A model generated the notes under the pieces. It made no database searches. It was not told where the DNA came from and worked only from the letters and a program-made list of their open reading frames with translations. A DNA stretch of 64,000 nucleotides from Pipra filicauda. Taxonomy: Eukaryota; Chordata; Aves; Passeriformes; Pipridae. Shown piece by piece: positions 23,266-37,224 of this stretch. The translations under genes were made by a program, and so were the position numbers. The stretch is from assembly GCF_003945595.2 (NCBI RefSeq), contig NW_024103729.1:2104950-2168949 (forward strand), written 5' to 3'. Each line of letters begins with the position of its first letter. Position 1 is the first letter of the stretch.

Positions 23266-23303
23266 CCAGGAGTAAATAACTCCTCCACCCAGGAGTAAAT
23301 AAC
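23266..23303. repeat. Short direct duplication next to CR1
   Basis: The 14-mer caggagtaaataac occurs twice, at 23267-23280 and 23290-23303, separated by 9 bases. The second copy lies directly beside the end of the CR1 fragment. It may be a small tandem duplication. Confidence 0.7.
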
Positions 23304-23307
23304 CATG

Positions 23308-23458
23308 GGATCCTAGAATCATCAAGGCTGGAAGAGACCCTCAAGATCATGTAGTCCAACCATCAACCCAGCACCACCATAACCACCCCTGTCACATCCA
23401 GACACCTCTTGAACACTTCCAGAGACAGTGACTCCAGCACCTCCCTGGGCAACTTACT
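23308..23458 (-). mobile_element. CR1 LINE 3' region, reverse orientation
   Basis: Reads as the reverse complement of the CR1 3' region: 'agaatcatcaaggctggaagagacc', then 'tcaagatcatgtagtccaacc', then 'cttgaacacttccagagacagtgactcc' and 'cctccctgggcaac'. This block is highly characteristic of avian CR1. The 3' octamers are reduced to one partial copy at the left end. Confidence 0.85.
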
Positions 23459-25576
23459 CAGATAAGATGATGATTCAATAAGATGATGTCTACTGAAAAC
23501 TGTTGATGAGAAAAACAGGACTTCATTTGAAAATGACACCTTTCAAGTTCATAATAAAAATAGGATAAATATGAAGTCACATCTGTAACTAATTTTTTTC
23601 AATATCTGTACACAAACAGAATACAAGAGCAGTTTATTTAAAAAAGAATAAAATCTCCCCAATCCAAGGTGTCCTGTCAGGTCTCTTGGGCTACAAAAGC
23701 CTCAGATCTCAACTGCAGTCCCTGCAGGTGCAGTTATGAACTTCTCCATTTCCAGACTAGGTCATAGCCCACCTCATCTATTCCCTCCAGTTAGTGAATT
23801 AATGTGTCTTTGGCTTAGTATTTTCAGGATACGTTCCTCTGTGAGCCATGATCAGGATCCACCGTATCTTGTGACATGACCATCTCTTAAAGTTAATCCA
23901 TTACTGAGAACGCAGATTATAGGAAGATGCAAAGCAATAACTACTTGGGACACACAGTTCCACAGAATTTTGGGGAAATGCATCATTATTTTGGATGTTC
24001 TCAGTGGCCAGTCTACCTTTGAGGTTTATTTAGTGATGTCTTTCTGGCTGCAGCTCCTGAAGTCATGTTGCACTTGCATAGTCCCAATTACCTGCAGCAT
24101 TTGTGGTTACTTGTGTTAAATCAGATTGGGGATCCAGGTGGCCATAAAAACAAATGGGCTGCCACAGAGCATTATGAGTTATTAGCCATAAAAATATTGC
24201 TTCCTGGCCTATTTTTGTTGGTAAAATCTCTGTCATTGTCTTATAATGAAACTATCAGTGTTGCTGGGTTTTATAATATATTTAGGTTTACTGTCACAGC
24301 TTTTTGTTTTTTCCTGTATTCATACATTAATTTATATTAATAAATTCATAGGAAAAAAGTCTATTAGCCAAAGCAATCACATCTTTCAGGAAGTTATTAC
24401 AGACCAATATTGCTATGTTATTCCATTATATGCCACCACAAATTTGTAATTTTTATTATCATCTCCTATGAAGAGATGAATCATCAAAAAAATCCTCCTG
24501 GGATTCTTTAATTTCTCCAGGTCTTAACTGATGAAATTCACTCCTAAGTGACCACAATTGTGGAAGAAGAAAAAGAAAAAAAGCAGAAGAAATGAGTATC
24601 AAGTACCATGAGATAAATACTCAGATTCAGGTGTCAGATTGTGGAAATATTACTACAGTCCCAAAACAAAGTTATTGTAAGAGATCAGACCATGGTTACT
24701 TTACCAGCAGCCCTAAAACATGCTTCAAAGGACAATAAACATCCCAGAATGCACCTAGAACAAGTGTGAAATGTTTTTACATACAAAGAAAACATTCCCA
24801 ACCCCTGCATGCAAATTGTTTGTAGAAATAAACACACATTTAAAGACATCTCAACTGGCAAAACTATAAACATTCTGGTTTTGTTTTTCATTTAGTCACA
24901 GAAACACAATTTAACCACATAATTTAATGCCTGATAAGTAGAAATACTCATTCAACTGCTCAGGCATTCAAAAGTGGCAGTGTTGGAAGTTACACTGTGA
25001 TTTTAACGTTTTGTTAAAATCAAAATTAATAGGACAGTTCAAAGGCTCAGCACTTAAGACTGTCTGAACACTCTGGAAAAGGCACTCCAGAAGTACATGT
25101 TCAACTCACATTTTCAGAGACAGAAAAAGAAAATCTGCATTACAAAGCATGCAACTGAGACAAAAAATTACTATGAATAGTAAATTAGGTAGCTATGAAA
25201 TGCTGGAGAATAAGTGGCCCTGACTATCAGTAATTTTCCCAGAGTTCTCTTAAAACATTACCTGTGTGCTTAAACAGCGTGTCAGCTTTTAATATTGACT
25301 TTCTTTTTGTTGCTGTCACAGCTGGGTCTACAGGAGAGGAAAGTCATAATCACGTTTCTCCCTTCATGCTAGTAAAGATCACACTCCAAGCCACAAGTAA
25401 GATTCACTTGCTATTGTAGGCAAGGTTAAAAGAACATATATTCTAGTCTTACTAATATTAATATGGTTTATTTCCTTCCAGTTCATTGAGAAAAGTGAGG
25501 GGTTTACACTGTCATATCTATAGGTGGATTCCTGATACGAGTGATACAACTGACAAATGAGAATACTAGTGAGGTG

Positions 25577-25593
25577 AACACACACACACATAT
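25577..25593. repeat. (CA)n microsatellite
   Basis: Short CA repeat followed by tatg. A related (GT)n run lies at 27318-27332. Confidence 0.8.
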
Positions 25594-27317
25594 GTTTTAT
25601 ATAAACACTTATGTGTTTTATATGTGTATATAAAAAACAAACTCCACAGAGCTTTATTTTTTCTACTGGCATGTTGAAAAGGAAAACTGAAAGCAAGCCT
25701 TGAGTTAACAGTCAATACTCACATATACTGACTGAAGAACAGAGTTAAATTTATCATTACAAATCAGATCTGACAACAGTGTTTACATCTCTCAACATCG
25801 AATTTAACTTTAGATCTCTCTGGTATTTCAGTGATAAAATGTAGATTTTAAAGTTGAGAATTAAGTATTTGTAACTCCCAAAGAGTTGCATTCACTTTCA
25901 TCACTAATTTTCAAATTAAAGCTCAGATTCCAGATGATCTGCTAAGACACCAGTCATTTCTGTATTTTTCAAGTCTTTCTTTTACTTTGTTAATCTCTTA
26001 GCTATAGCAACAGTAAACAAGTTTGAATAAAGGCTTAACATCTACATTTGAATGTCAAATATAGACAGCTAAAATTTATCATTTTGATGGCTGTTGTGGC
26101 TAATACATCATTATAGGGGGTAATCAGAATGCTAAATCATATTTCTGATTGCATACATACAGAATAGCTTCAATTACAGCTCAGACATATCTGTAATACT
26201 CTGTACCCTTATTATGTGAATAAATGAAAAAAACATCCTACTCAGTTACGTAAGTTCATCCTATTTTACAATACACACACAATCTTTATTCCTTTGCAGT
26301 GAAACAGTTGCCTCTTTGAAGGCAAAAAATATTCATCCAATCTGCATTTTAGAATTTAATATACGAAAAGTAAACCACACCACTGAAACATTTGATCATG
26401 GCAGAATTAACAGTTCTGCAATGTACATGCACAATATAGATTACCATGTTGCTAAAATAACCCCGTTTCATATACTAGTGGTAACATGAGGATTCAATGC
26501 AGAAGTGATTGTAAAGCCCTTGTCATTCTGTTCCAGAGACGATTTTAGTGCCTGGGAAGGCTTTAGAACTGGTATGTTTGCAGCCCACCACGGGGATAAT
26601 AGGACACTGAATGCTGTACTGTACTTCCAAAAGCTCTTTTTATCTCTGGCAGTGTAGGGAGAATCAGCATGTAGGGCTACTGCCATTCTTATTTGTGGAA
26701 AACACGAGGTGAGAGTAAGGTCAGAACAAAACTGATATGCAAATAGAGAAAGAAAAGACATCTTTGTAACACGTTCCTCAGCTTGCACACCCTTCAACAT
26801 GGTATGCAAGAATACAGTATCCTATGGGGAAAAACCCCATTGTTAAAGGAGAAAAGGAACATGGTTAATAGGCTTTCTCTGGGCTTTTTCATGTTACTGT
26901 TGGAAGTGACATTTATTAGAAAAAAACCCCAAAACACCCAAACCAAAAATCCCCATTTCTCAGCATGAAAATGCCAAGTGTTACTGAAAAAGAAAATAGT
27001 TCTACCTGTCCCCAAAACCACTTGCCAAAAATGATTAACAGCTATTGCTTTCTAACTTTTGAACAATATTCTACAGATTAAATCTATAAGGTTGTACAGA
27101 AAATGAACACACAAGTCTAATTCTTAAAAAAGCAGAAATATATTGCACCACAAATTACAATGTGTAAATTAAATACATTAATAAATACTTTTCAGTATGG
27201 GATATACAGTACAACAGAACAAAGTGTATACAGATAGCAGATACTGAAATTCTGCACTGGTGTAAGCAAGACAAACTTTTCACAGCAAGTATTCCATGTA
27301 TTTTTTGTTTAGTATTT

Positions 27318-27332
27318 TGTGTGTGTGTGTGT
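27318..27332. repeat. (GT)n microsatellite
   Basis: Short pure GT dinucleotide run in AT-rich DNA. Confidence 0.8.
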
Positions 27333-29474
27333 ATTTATCTATAATGTAACTTTAAGTATATGTGAGTGTACAAGAACGTCTTTAATCCAAACACTAGAGT
27401 GGGCATATGTGTCTATAGACTCTTGAATCAGATTTTTATCTTTATACAATCTAACAAACTCTAAAATGAAACACTAAGTCAATACTCTACAAATTAAATA
27501 CCCATGTGCATTACAACAGATGTTTTAACATGGCTATGAAAATTTACTTTATAGCATTATTGTGTGGAAGTATAAATTCCAAAGCATTTTAATACTAATT
27601 TAAAAAAAACTACAGCAATACATATTTCCATAATCTTACCTCCTTTTAATTGTTATACCAGGAAGCACACTGCAGTAGAACTCTCTGCCAAAATGGAAAG
27701 ATCAGGCCAACATGCAGAGGCACAGGAAAAGTAAAATATTCAAGTAATTTTGTTGAACACCACTGTGATTTTTCTAAACATTATTCTTTGATTTACAGTG
27801 GAACAAACTGCCAATTGCATTAAAAAACTTCCTTATGTACAAATACCCAGGACAATCTGCAATTACCTTGATAATTTCTTAGCATGTGGTTATTTCAAAT
27901 AAAAATAATGCATAGACTTTGTAGTACCTATATTATTTGCATAGATTAAAAAGATGAGGAATGGAAAGTGTTGTAAGTGCATCCTGGTTACCATGGACAC
28001 ATTCCATTCTGGATGTTATTTGGAGGTGCAAGTGTTAAAGCAATTCACTGCCACATTGCTTATTCTGTTGGCATTTCTTCATGAAAAAAGAGAGAAGAGG
28101 AAAGGAAGAGCAAAACCAAATCTAAACAGCAGCAACCAGACAAGGCTTCAGGTAAAAAGTCATAGGAAATTTTTAAACAAATAAAACAACCAAAATATTT
28201 AAGTGAAAATTAGCAAAAAACGAACTATTTAGTAAGTATGTATTGTCAAAATTAATCAGGACTGCAAATTACCAGAAGCATAGTTACTATTTACATAGCA
28301 TGAGAAAATAATATTTGAAATTTGTCATATGGTGGTGAGCCATCTTTTAAGGATGCTGGCCTCAACCTTCCCTTAATTTAATCTATTTTGAAAGTTATAT
28401 AAGTAAAGACAAGTCTCACATGACAGACTCACGTTGTCTATTGAGAAACCTCTGGGGGAAGGTCAAGACAGAAGGTGTGAATTGTGAAGCTCTGTACAAA
28501 GGCACATACAAGGAACTTCTTCCTTCCCCAATACACATTTTTAGGATTTCAAACTTCTCCAGACTCGGCTGCAGAAACTCAAAATATAATAACTCAGATT
28601 AAAGGTTATAGGGAGATTATTTTCCCCTTAAATTGTTCTCCTTTAAATAGCTAAACATTCACTGGAGAAGGAAGGTGACTGCAGAATCTAGAAAATAGTG
28701 TTGTTGAGATTCAGGAGATCTAGAGCTAAACATTTTCCTCTGTCCCAGGTGAATGGCCTAAATCCCCAGTCTTTGTTTTCACCCTTGGATTTGTCACTGC
28801 AGTCCAAGCTCTCATTTCCCTGTGCAGTGAAGGAGCCCTTGTGTCTTCTACTGAAAAAAAGTCATGTTCTCTATTAGTCTTAGTGATTTATCTCTAAATC
28901 CCTTCTCTCAGACTATTTTATCTCATATTCTATTAATTTTCCATAGATTAAAAAAAATAAATCTCTGCTTTTGGCTGGATTTTGTAGAGTGGGGGAGACC
29001 ACAAAAATTTGATTTCAAAATTAGAGTATTCAAGCGCTTCTGTCCTCATTTTATCTCATTTTCTCTTGCACAATATTGTCTCATATTTGCTACAATTTCA
29101 AATGAATCTATTGGTTTTAAAACAATCCATTTTCATGTACCTTGGTATAGAAATTGCCCATTTTACCCTCACATAAATCTATACAAAATGAAAGTGGAAT
29201 AAATATCAGCATACTGAAATATCTTAAAGGAGATAACTATAAAATAGATATTTCTAAAGTCATGATCTGTATACCTAAATATTTTTGAGTTAATTGGTTG
29301 CTTGAGGCCAGTATCTGCTAATCTGTTGCCTAAGAATTTGTAAAGCTAGGCACAACTTCCAAGCCATGAAGTCAAATGCCTTTGCTAGATATATATGTTC
29401 GAATTTTGAAATTAATTAGCACAGTGAAAACTACCAGCTTACCTGCTTCCTTCATCTGTCCAGTGCCTGTCAGT

Positions 29475-29640
29475 GTAGATGCAATTTTACTTATGAAAAA
29501 GCACCCCTGCTGGCATAGGTTTTTCTACTCTAACATAGCCACAGCTAATTGAGAAATTGATATTATGGTAATTTTTTTTTACTTTATAGCAAAGTTTTTC
29601 ACACAGTTGCAGCTACATCCACATTACAGCTTTGACTGTG
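29475..29640. repeat. Possible ancient palindromic MITE
   Basis: Two roughly inverted segments face each other. 'gtcagtgtagatgcaatttta' type sequence near 29470-29490 and 'gttgcagctacatccacattac' near 29605-29627 are partly complementary. The intervening 'tgctggcatagg' also resembles the internal sequence of a reptile/bird non-autonomous DNA transposon I recall. The similarity is diverged, so this is tentative. Confidence 0.3.
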
Positions 29641-32600
29641 TAAGGAATAAAGGAAAATTTGAGTTGGACAGCAGAAACCTTTAGGCTTAGACAAAGCTAT
29701 GCTCATTTTGCAAGCAAACGAAGCTCTGGCTTCTAGGTCACTTCAGAAAAGGGAAATTAGGTACCTTACAATTTTACTCACTTTTCACCAAGAAGAGGCA
29801 ATTATGTATTGTGTCTAAGGTATGGAGTCAGGTAGCACTGCCAAGGCAGAGGTCTTTGTGAAAGAACTAAAGTAAAATGTTAAATCACTTCAGGCAGAGC
29901 GAGACTCTGCTCACGTGGTGACACTGAGGCACTAAAGCAGGGCTGCTTTGATCCCTGGGGGATAAGCTGGGCAGAACAGTAACACACATGGGCATTGTTT
30001 CATGGAAGGCTACAATGGCACATTGTGATTAACTTAAAAGCAAGAATGCAGATCTTGTGGAACTGAAGAATCTGTTAAGTCTCCTTTTTTCCTCCTGTCT
30101 TCAAACCCAGTTAGATTCTTGGTAAGGAAAATATTTGACTGGCCAAAGGAGATTATTTTGAGAGTCTTGATTGGGTTAATATGCAAGAATGTGAACACTA
30201 GGAAATGCAGCCTGGCAGAAGGGACTACACTGGTTTTGGCGGGGGGTGGTGGTGGTGTGTACCTCAAAACTGCTGACAGGTTTTGTCCTGTTTCCTTGGA
30301 AAAGAAGGTAAAATGGTCGCAGTTAATGAAGCCTTCATTTATTTAGGGTTCCCAGAAGTCTCTGAAGGACAACTTTATAGGAGTAAGCACAAAAAATGAA
30401 ACACATCTGAGTGCAATAGTGCAAGAGTCCACCAAACTGAAATTAAACTAAAGCCATGCCCCGGTGCCATTCCTTATTTCAGGCATGAACAATATGAAAT
30501 TAAATAGGTACCAGTTGCTGCCCGCTATGTCTGTGAAATTGGATGCATTTTGTTCTTCTGGCAATTTATTACCTTTCTTTCCAAATCTAAGGTAGGGCTT
30601 TCAATGTCCCTAATTCATTTGACAATTGATACGAAAGTCTGTCCTTGCATTTGCTGTAGTACAGGAAATGATACAAATTACTATTTTGTCTACACTGATA
30701 GGTTTACATTGCTACAGGATAATAGTTTTCTTTTGATGTGCACTCGTGAGAAGCAAAAATAGGTCTCTTTGGCATTTATTAGACATAGTCCATTTTTCAT
30801 CTTTCTAAGGGATGTCCGTTTCAGATATGCCAGAGTCTGAAGTGTAAAACCTATTAAGCTGTGCTAAATAAACTGTTCTCCAAGGAAAAAAAACATTCTC
30901 TCAGACCAGTGTGTACTTGGAAGTTTGTAGGGCCACAACAGTCATCATGCAAACCCTCCCTGCCCTATGTCTGCTTTGGTTTTGGAGAAAAAAAATTACT
31001 ATTAATAAATAGCAAGAGATTAAAACAATTTAGTTAGCAAGCAAAAATACAACAGTGACTGTAGCAGAGTACAGCTGTAAAGACAATGGCATATGGAAAG
31101 AAAGATGACTTTCTGGTGTCAAGGCAAACTGTTTTGTGAGTTGCCATTAACAAATATTTCAAGTGCATGAAGAAGAAAAGAAATATCTCAATTTCAAAAT
31201 TTCATATGGAGCAACTATGAAGTTGCTAATTTTCCCCCACTTCACTCATACTCTGAAGCATCAACCCACTTAAGGGATTAGCTCTGTGTGCATGTGTGCA
31301 TGATTACCAAAGGCTTCCACTTAAAGCATCTGAAAAACATATTAGTAAAATACAGGAGGAAGATGGAGTAAAAGCTTGGAAAAAAAATAACTGTCTTTTC
31401 CTTTGGGGAATGCAGTAGTTATGTTTGAGCACAAAATCTGCTGCCTTGCCATGGCCTCCTCCCTTTTCTCAGTTACATACCTGGTTTATTCCTATTTTAC
31501 TATCTTTCCTCATTGGTTTTCCTAGACTTTGCAGGTGGGAGAAGGAATACATAAAAAGTCAAGAAAATAAGAAAAAAAAAGTAGCTCAAGCTGTTTCTCA
31601 CAGCTGCCAACAGCACAGGTGCTTTGGAAGGTAACATCTACCTTTATACAGACTTGTGCACAGATCAGAGAGACAGCACAAGAGCGAGAGACAATGCAGA
31701 AAGGAGGGGATGTGCTGAGGGGAAAGCAACACTATCAGAGGGAATAAAATATTACTCTTGAGGATCAGAGTCTTCAATTATGAGCATGATACTTGCCATT
31801 TATTAATGTGATTAAATAGGCAGACCTAGATAAGACTGCCACAAAGAGATTATTCCACTACTTAACAGAACAAAGGATGCAAGCTAAGTGCAAGGCATAA
31901 CATTCCTTTCTAGATGGATAACACACTGACAGGTTTCACTTAAAATCATTTCTTTTAGTTTTGTCCTCCTTAATTCAGTTTCAAGGTCTTCTTGTTACAA
32001 TTTCAGGTCTAGTCTGTGCTTTAAATTTCTTCTGCTTTGTTTTTGGGTGGTCTTTTTTTTGTTTGGTTGGTTAGGTTTTTTGTGGGTTTTTTTGTGTGTG
32101 GTTTTTTCCTCTTTCTTAGAGTAAAGAACCCAATCAACAGAACAGAACAGTCAGACTCCCCGCTATGTGCTCAAAAAGTCCTCAAGTGCAGCTGTGCAAA
32201 GTAATTTTTAGGGAATCTGCACCTCTTTTAGCAGGGTATGTACACATAACTGGCAATCCTTTTTATTACAGATGAAGTCTTAGTTCAATCATCCCACTGC
32301 TCCCTTCTTGGATGCTTCTTATCCTCCTGATTTGTATACATCTGCAACCAGTCTAATCTAATATCTGCTGAAAACTGTTTTCCTGTATTCTTATGTGGGC
32401 ATCTCACTTCCAGCACTGACACCCCTCACTCTAAATTTGGAGGAACACCTAGTGCAGTGGCCCCTAAAATCTCATCACATTTTTTAAGAACAGACTAACA
32501 CTATCAGAGTGTTTTCCAAAGTTCCCTTTCTGTCTATTTACAGCTTTAATTCCACCTCAGATTGAAAGACAGGAGCACTAAAGAATCCATCACACTGTGC

Positions 32601-34739
32601 AGGCATTCTGATATACTTGATTCCTGCCTATGTCTCCAGTTTGCAGAAAAAGCTGTGTTAACAAGTATGTCCTATTTCTCAACCAGTCCTCAGCTCAGTA
32701 CTACAGGTAGCATACTCTCTGAAAAGCTGGTTGACTTTTTTCCTGTTTCTTCAAATACTAGGTTTTTTTAGTCCAATTTTAATTACTTGTTTTACATGAA
32801 ACTTAACATTTGTTACCTTTAGGTTTCAGTCTCATTGTAAACTGCAGAGGTGGGAACAATTGCACAGTTCAGCTGTAGCACCACCTTAGTGAATGCTGAA
32901 ATCTATCCTTTCATTATCATTTGTCATGATAATTTGATGTGCACATATATTAAAAACATACATTGCCTTTTCTGTCACAAGTATCTGCTTGCTTTTTTGA
33001 TGCTTTCCAGCTACACAGCTCCTCTTGCCTGCAATCCCCATCTGTTGTCATTCCTTTCACTCTATTGTTCACTATCATCCTATTATGTTATTTAGAACTC
33101 TGGCTTCAGACACTCTCTTACGCTTCTGCAGTATTATTTTGCCTTTTTCAACAAATCATTTTGATCATTTTACTGTGCACTACTGTTTGTTCTTCTAGTT
33201 CCCACCCTCCTCCAGATAATTTGTGTAATTTAGGTTTCAGCCAACAAATGACATTTACACTGGTTGCACCCAGTGCACAATTTTAATCTAATTTAGTGAA
33301 GTCCATCCAAAAGCTGCAGGCACTTTTACTTTGGTTTAATTTAGGCTTATTTCTGTTTAACACAAATTGATTTAGTTTATACTCAATCAAAATCAAGCAA
33401 ATCTTTACAATAAGAATCCATAGAGCAGTTTAGACCAGCAAGTTTGTTTAAAAAAAACAGTTTTTAAATTACACTAGTGCATCTTTAGATAAGACCTGCC
33501 CACACTGAGCTAAAAATCCTGATTTTTTCTAGCTTTGCCTTCCACCTTTCTTGCCTTCTTCCTTTGAACACTTTACTGATTGCATTTAATTGACTTTTGG
33601 TAAATGAACAAAGTGTAAATATATGGTATGCCTAGTCAAGTAAATATCCCTGAAAGTTCTTCATCATGAATGCTACTGTGCATATGGAAAATGAAATAAG
33701 GTAAATTGCTCTGGGTTAATAAAGGCAACAGAAAAGAAGAAATAACTCTTTTCCGAACTTGAAGCAGAAAAAAGCAAAACAAGACAATAGATAAGAACAC
33801 AAACTTACCTTTGGCAACACAAAAGTAGAATTACTCCTGAAGAATCGCAAGAGAGAGAACAACATGGACAAGGATGTACTACCTAAAGTAAGGCAAGTGA
33901 AAAATATAACTAAATCTTTCTCTGGAAGAAGCACTGACAATAATGAACATGTGAGCAACATTTGGGTACAGCAGGAAATGTTGACTTAATTAAGCAGAAG
34001 GTAGTTGTGATTGCTTACCTTGAGAAACTATTATACCTTCATGACCTGGAAATCATCCTTGGCAGGTAGGACTACATCAAGCATAATACTTTTGAAGAAA
34101 GCCACAAACATTAAAATCATACATAAAACTTAAAATGGGAGCTTAAACATTGCAATTCTGCGTGTCACTGCTGTCTGTATATTAAAGACTAGTTATGAGG
34201 AGACAAAACCCAGCTGACACAAAAGAAAAAAATACATCTCTAGGCCACCAGTGATACAGAAAAACCAGAGTAATAGCAAACAATGGTAACAGAGAATTAA
34301 CTAAGATTACTTTATCATCTTTAACATACCTTAATTGAAATTGATACAAGAATATTCCACTGCATCTTCAAAGGACAGGTCAACTACTACAGAAAGAATT
34401 TTATAAGCCCACACAACAGTACAGAGTTATCATAGGCTCACAAACAACTGAACTTTACAAGTAATAACTACTTAAGGACTCAGAACCAGTTATATTTCTA
34501 ATTTCAAATCATAAATAAATGTTTCACAGAGTTTCACACAGTTTAGTAAAGTTTGTGGGGGAAAAAAAACCCAAAAGAACCACCCCTCAAAAAAGAGAGA
34601 ACTGAGTCTTCTGGAAAGGAAAAAGCTCACCACTGACTGCTGTTATGTGATGCTTCTGTAGAGAAATCTTGATCCGCCAGTAAGGAAAGCCCTGGAATGC
34701 CAGCACTGCTAGGGCTACACATCAGAAATTGCATTTCAG

Positions 34740-35055
34740 TTGTTAAAAGCCCATATGTCAGTTGGGTTCTTGTGCTGGATTACATCTTCAATTTGCAGCA
34801 TGACTAAAGTATTCCCAAATCTTCCCCAAAACATTATGGATAAGACCTAGTGACTGCATACATCCAGAGGTGGTGCTTCATGGAAGAAGTGAGAGGTACT
34901 AAGAGGCATCCGAACTATAACACAACATCACAACAGATTTTAGCTTTGCACAGAAATACCTGACAACAGTATTCATATCTTTCCAACACAGCATTAGTTC
35001 CCCAGAGAAACTGTCTCCATTTTCCAAGCAGCTCTACTGTTTCCTTCGATGTCTG
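34740..35055 (-). mobile_element. Possible relic of a Tc1/mariner-type transposase
   Basis: On the minus strand, TSKETVELLGKWRQFLWG (about 35052-34999) resembles the Tc1 transposase segment DETKVELFG...YVWR. Further along, in another frame, SIMFWGRFG followed by LQIEDVIQHKNPTDI...NN (about 34840-34740) resembles GSIMFWGCFG...L...I.GI...YI.IL.NN. The two pieces are in the order and at roughly the distance expected. Stops and frameshifts interrupt them, and I could not find the following QQDNDPKHTS segment. A chance match is possible for each piece alone; the colinear pair is the argument. Confidence 0.45.
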
Positions 35056-37224
35056 AATTAGAGACAGCAAAAAAGCAAAGGAGATTTCCCTATGTATTTT
35101 AGGATTAACAAACATTCTGCTGATAATAATTGCTTAATAGTGTGTGATACCATTACCATGAAAGTGTTTGACTGTTTTGGAAATACACTTTTTAAGCACA
35201 AAAGAACATTTTCTGAGCTGGGACAAAATGGCTTCTTTCTGAGCTCATCAAACTATGCTTGAAAGGTTTCTAATTTAAGACAACAACAAGTTCCTAGTTT
35301 TATGCAATTTAAGTCCTCCATACAGATAGTTCATAACAAAAATATAATTTTTTAAACGCCCTCTAGAAAAATTTCTGTGCTGTTTTTGTTTGTTAAGAAC
35401 AAATTCTTGCTTTGAAAAGTCAAAGAAGAGACTTAAATAGAATTGGTCCAGATAGGCAATAATTGGTATGGCATCCTCCAGGTTTCAAATGCAAATAAAA
35501 TAGCAGAATTTTGAAAAAGGTTCATCTCCCACAGATCTTTACTTAAAATAAGACATCTTTCAAAAACATTGTTTTGTATAACATGAAATTAATTTCAGCT
35601 CAATTACTATTATAACATCTGTTAATTCCCCCCCCTCCAATCCATCTGGCTTAAGCACTTCAAATGGCATCTCCTGTCAGTCAAATAGGTTACATATCAA
35701 ATGTCATCATTAAGACTTAAAAACAAGGCCAGCATTCAATAGTTAACTTTAGAATACCTTTTTTCCCAAATGGAGGAGCTATCCTTGCAGGTTTAATAAA
35801 ACCCAAAGGTACTCACAACTGAAAATCAACCAGCCCACAATCATTACAATAATCACTTATTATTATGTCTCCTAAAATTGAAATTTTATTGAAAATGATA
35901 ATTCGTAAGTGTTTTTTTTTTCATGTGTGGTTTGTTGGTTTTTGTTTGGGTTTTGTTGTTGTGTTTTTTTTTAATTTAGTACTTACAGGGATTAGACATA
36001 GAATTGAGTTGTTTATTGAGAAAGGATTTTAAAAAAAAATTCTTAAAGATTTTAGTGCTGTAGGTTCAGAATTTTTACTTAAAACTAAAAAGCCAGAAAA
36101 CAACTTTATTTTTTCAATTAAAACAGTTAATTGTAAGGTCTTTTAAGAAAATACTGTAGTTCTCAGTACCCAAAATAACATGCTGTGTTCAGAATGTATT
36201 GATTTAATCAGAAACTGATTGAAGATGTAGAGGCGAACACTAAACAATAGGAGCAATGAGGGGTAAAGAACAAGAACATCCATCAGAACTGTTTGCCTGG
36301 TTACTTGCACTGTTTGCTCATCTACATGGCCTGTATATATTTGCTAGAGAATGCAGTTGCTGAGCTCTGACCAAACATACAATTCTGCAGTTGCATATTT
36401 GACAAAGTTCAGCCATCCTGACTGTTGTGTGAGCAGCCCCTGTGTGGAATATTGCACACAATGCCGGTGCTGTTGTGTACGTGTCAGTCCTGCCTTTTAC
36501 AGGGAAGTAGCTCCACATTTTACTAACATGACAAAATCCTCTGATTAGTGCAGCATTCATTAAATGGTGACAGATGCTGGTATTAATTACATGTTGAGTG
36601 GATCATTTTCCCATTACGTTTCTTTTGTTACCAGCCTCATCATTCTAGTTATCAGCCTGCCCTATAAGCAGATTAAGCACCAGACTTTTTTTGGGGGGGA
36701 GTGGGGGATGTGTGTCTACATTCCTTGTTTGACCAAAATGAGTGACCCATCTTTTCTACACTACCCCACCATCTGGATTCCTCTCACTGCACTTTTCAAA
36801 ACCTGTACTTATCATCTGTTAGAAAATTTATAAGAAATTTTATTTTAAAGAGTTATTTGTGTGGCTCTTTTAAGCCATCTTACATTTAGTGTTGGAGGCC
36901 ATATGATTTATCACTTGCTTTGTACAAACAGATAACATCTATTGTTTGTGATAAACCCTGCCAAATTATAACTGGCATATCAAATATTAATTTGGCATTT
37001 CAAGAGTGAAAAACACGTACAGTGAAAGATAATGGAAAGGCATACGTGACACAAATTGCCATCCCTCATGTCAGTCTTGAGAAAAGACTTCCCAGTCTAT
37101 GTAATATTACATGCACTCACACAAAACAAAAGCTATTCACTGTTCCCATGAATTCTAGCAGGATTCCTAGTACAGGATTCCTTTATGGCCAAGCATGTTT
37201 TTCTATTTAGTATGTTTATCCTGA

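Noticed and set aside
24060..24330. Possible conserved non-coding element
   Set aside because: It looks less random than its surroundings to me, but without an alignment I have no evidence.
26468..26809. 113-codon minus-strand open frame
   Set aside because: No family resemblance and no splice or promoter context.
28864..29202. 112-codon plus-strand open frame
   Set aside because: AT-rich Phe/Ile/Ser-rich translation typical of chance frames.
31490..31545. Minus-strand stretch ending CAG|gtatgt, considered as FBXO36 exon 2
   Set aside because: The apparent match was to codons I back-guessed from the protein; the frame has stops and the RWWKISLR part is missing.
36318..36560. Minus-strand frame with RMAELCQICNCRIV, considered as the FBXO36 F-box end (IARLCQTSHRF)
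   Set aside because: Only A-LCQ and a few scattered residues match, and the sequence before it shows no F-box resemblance.
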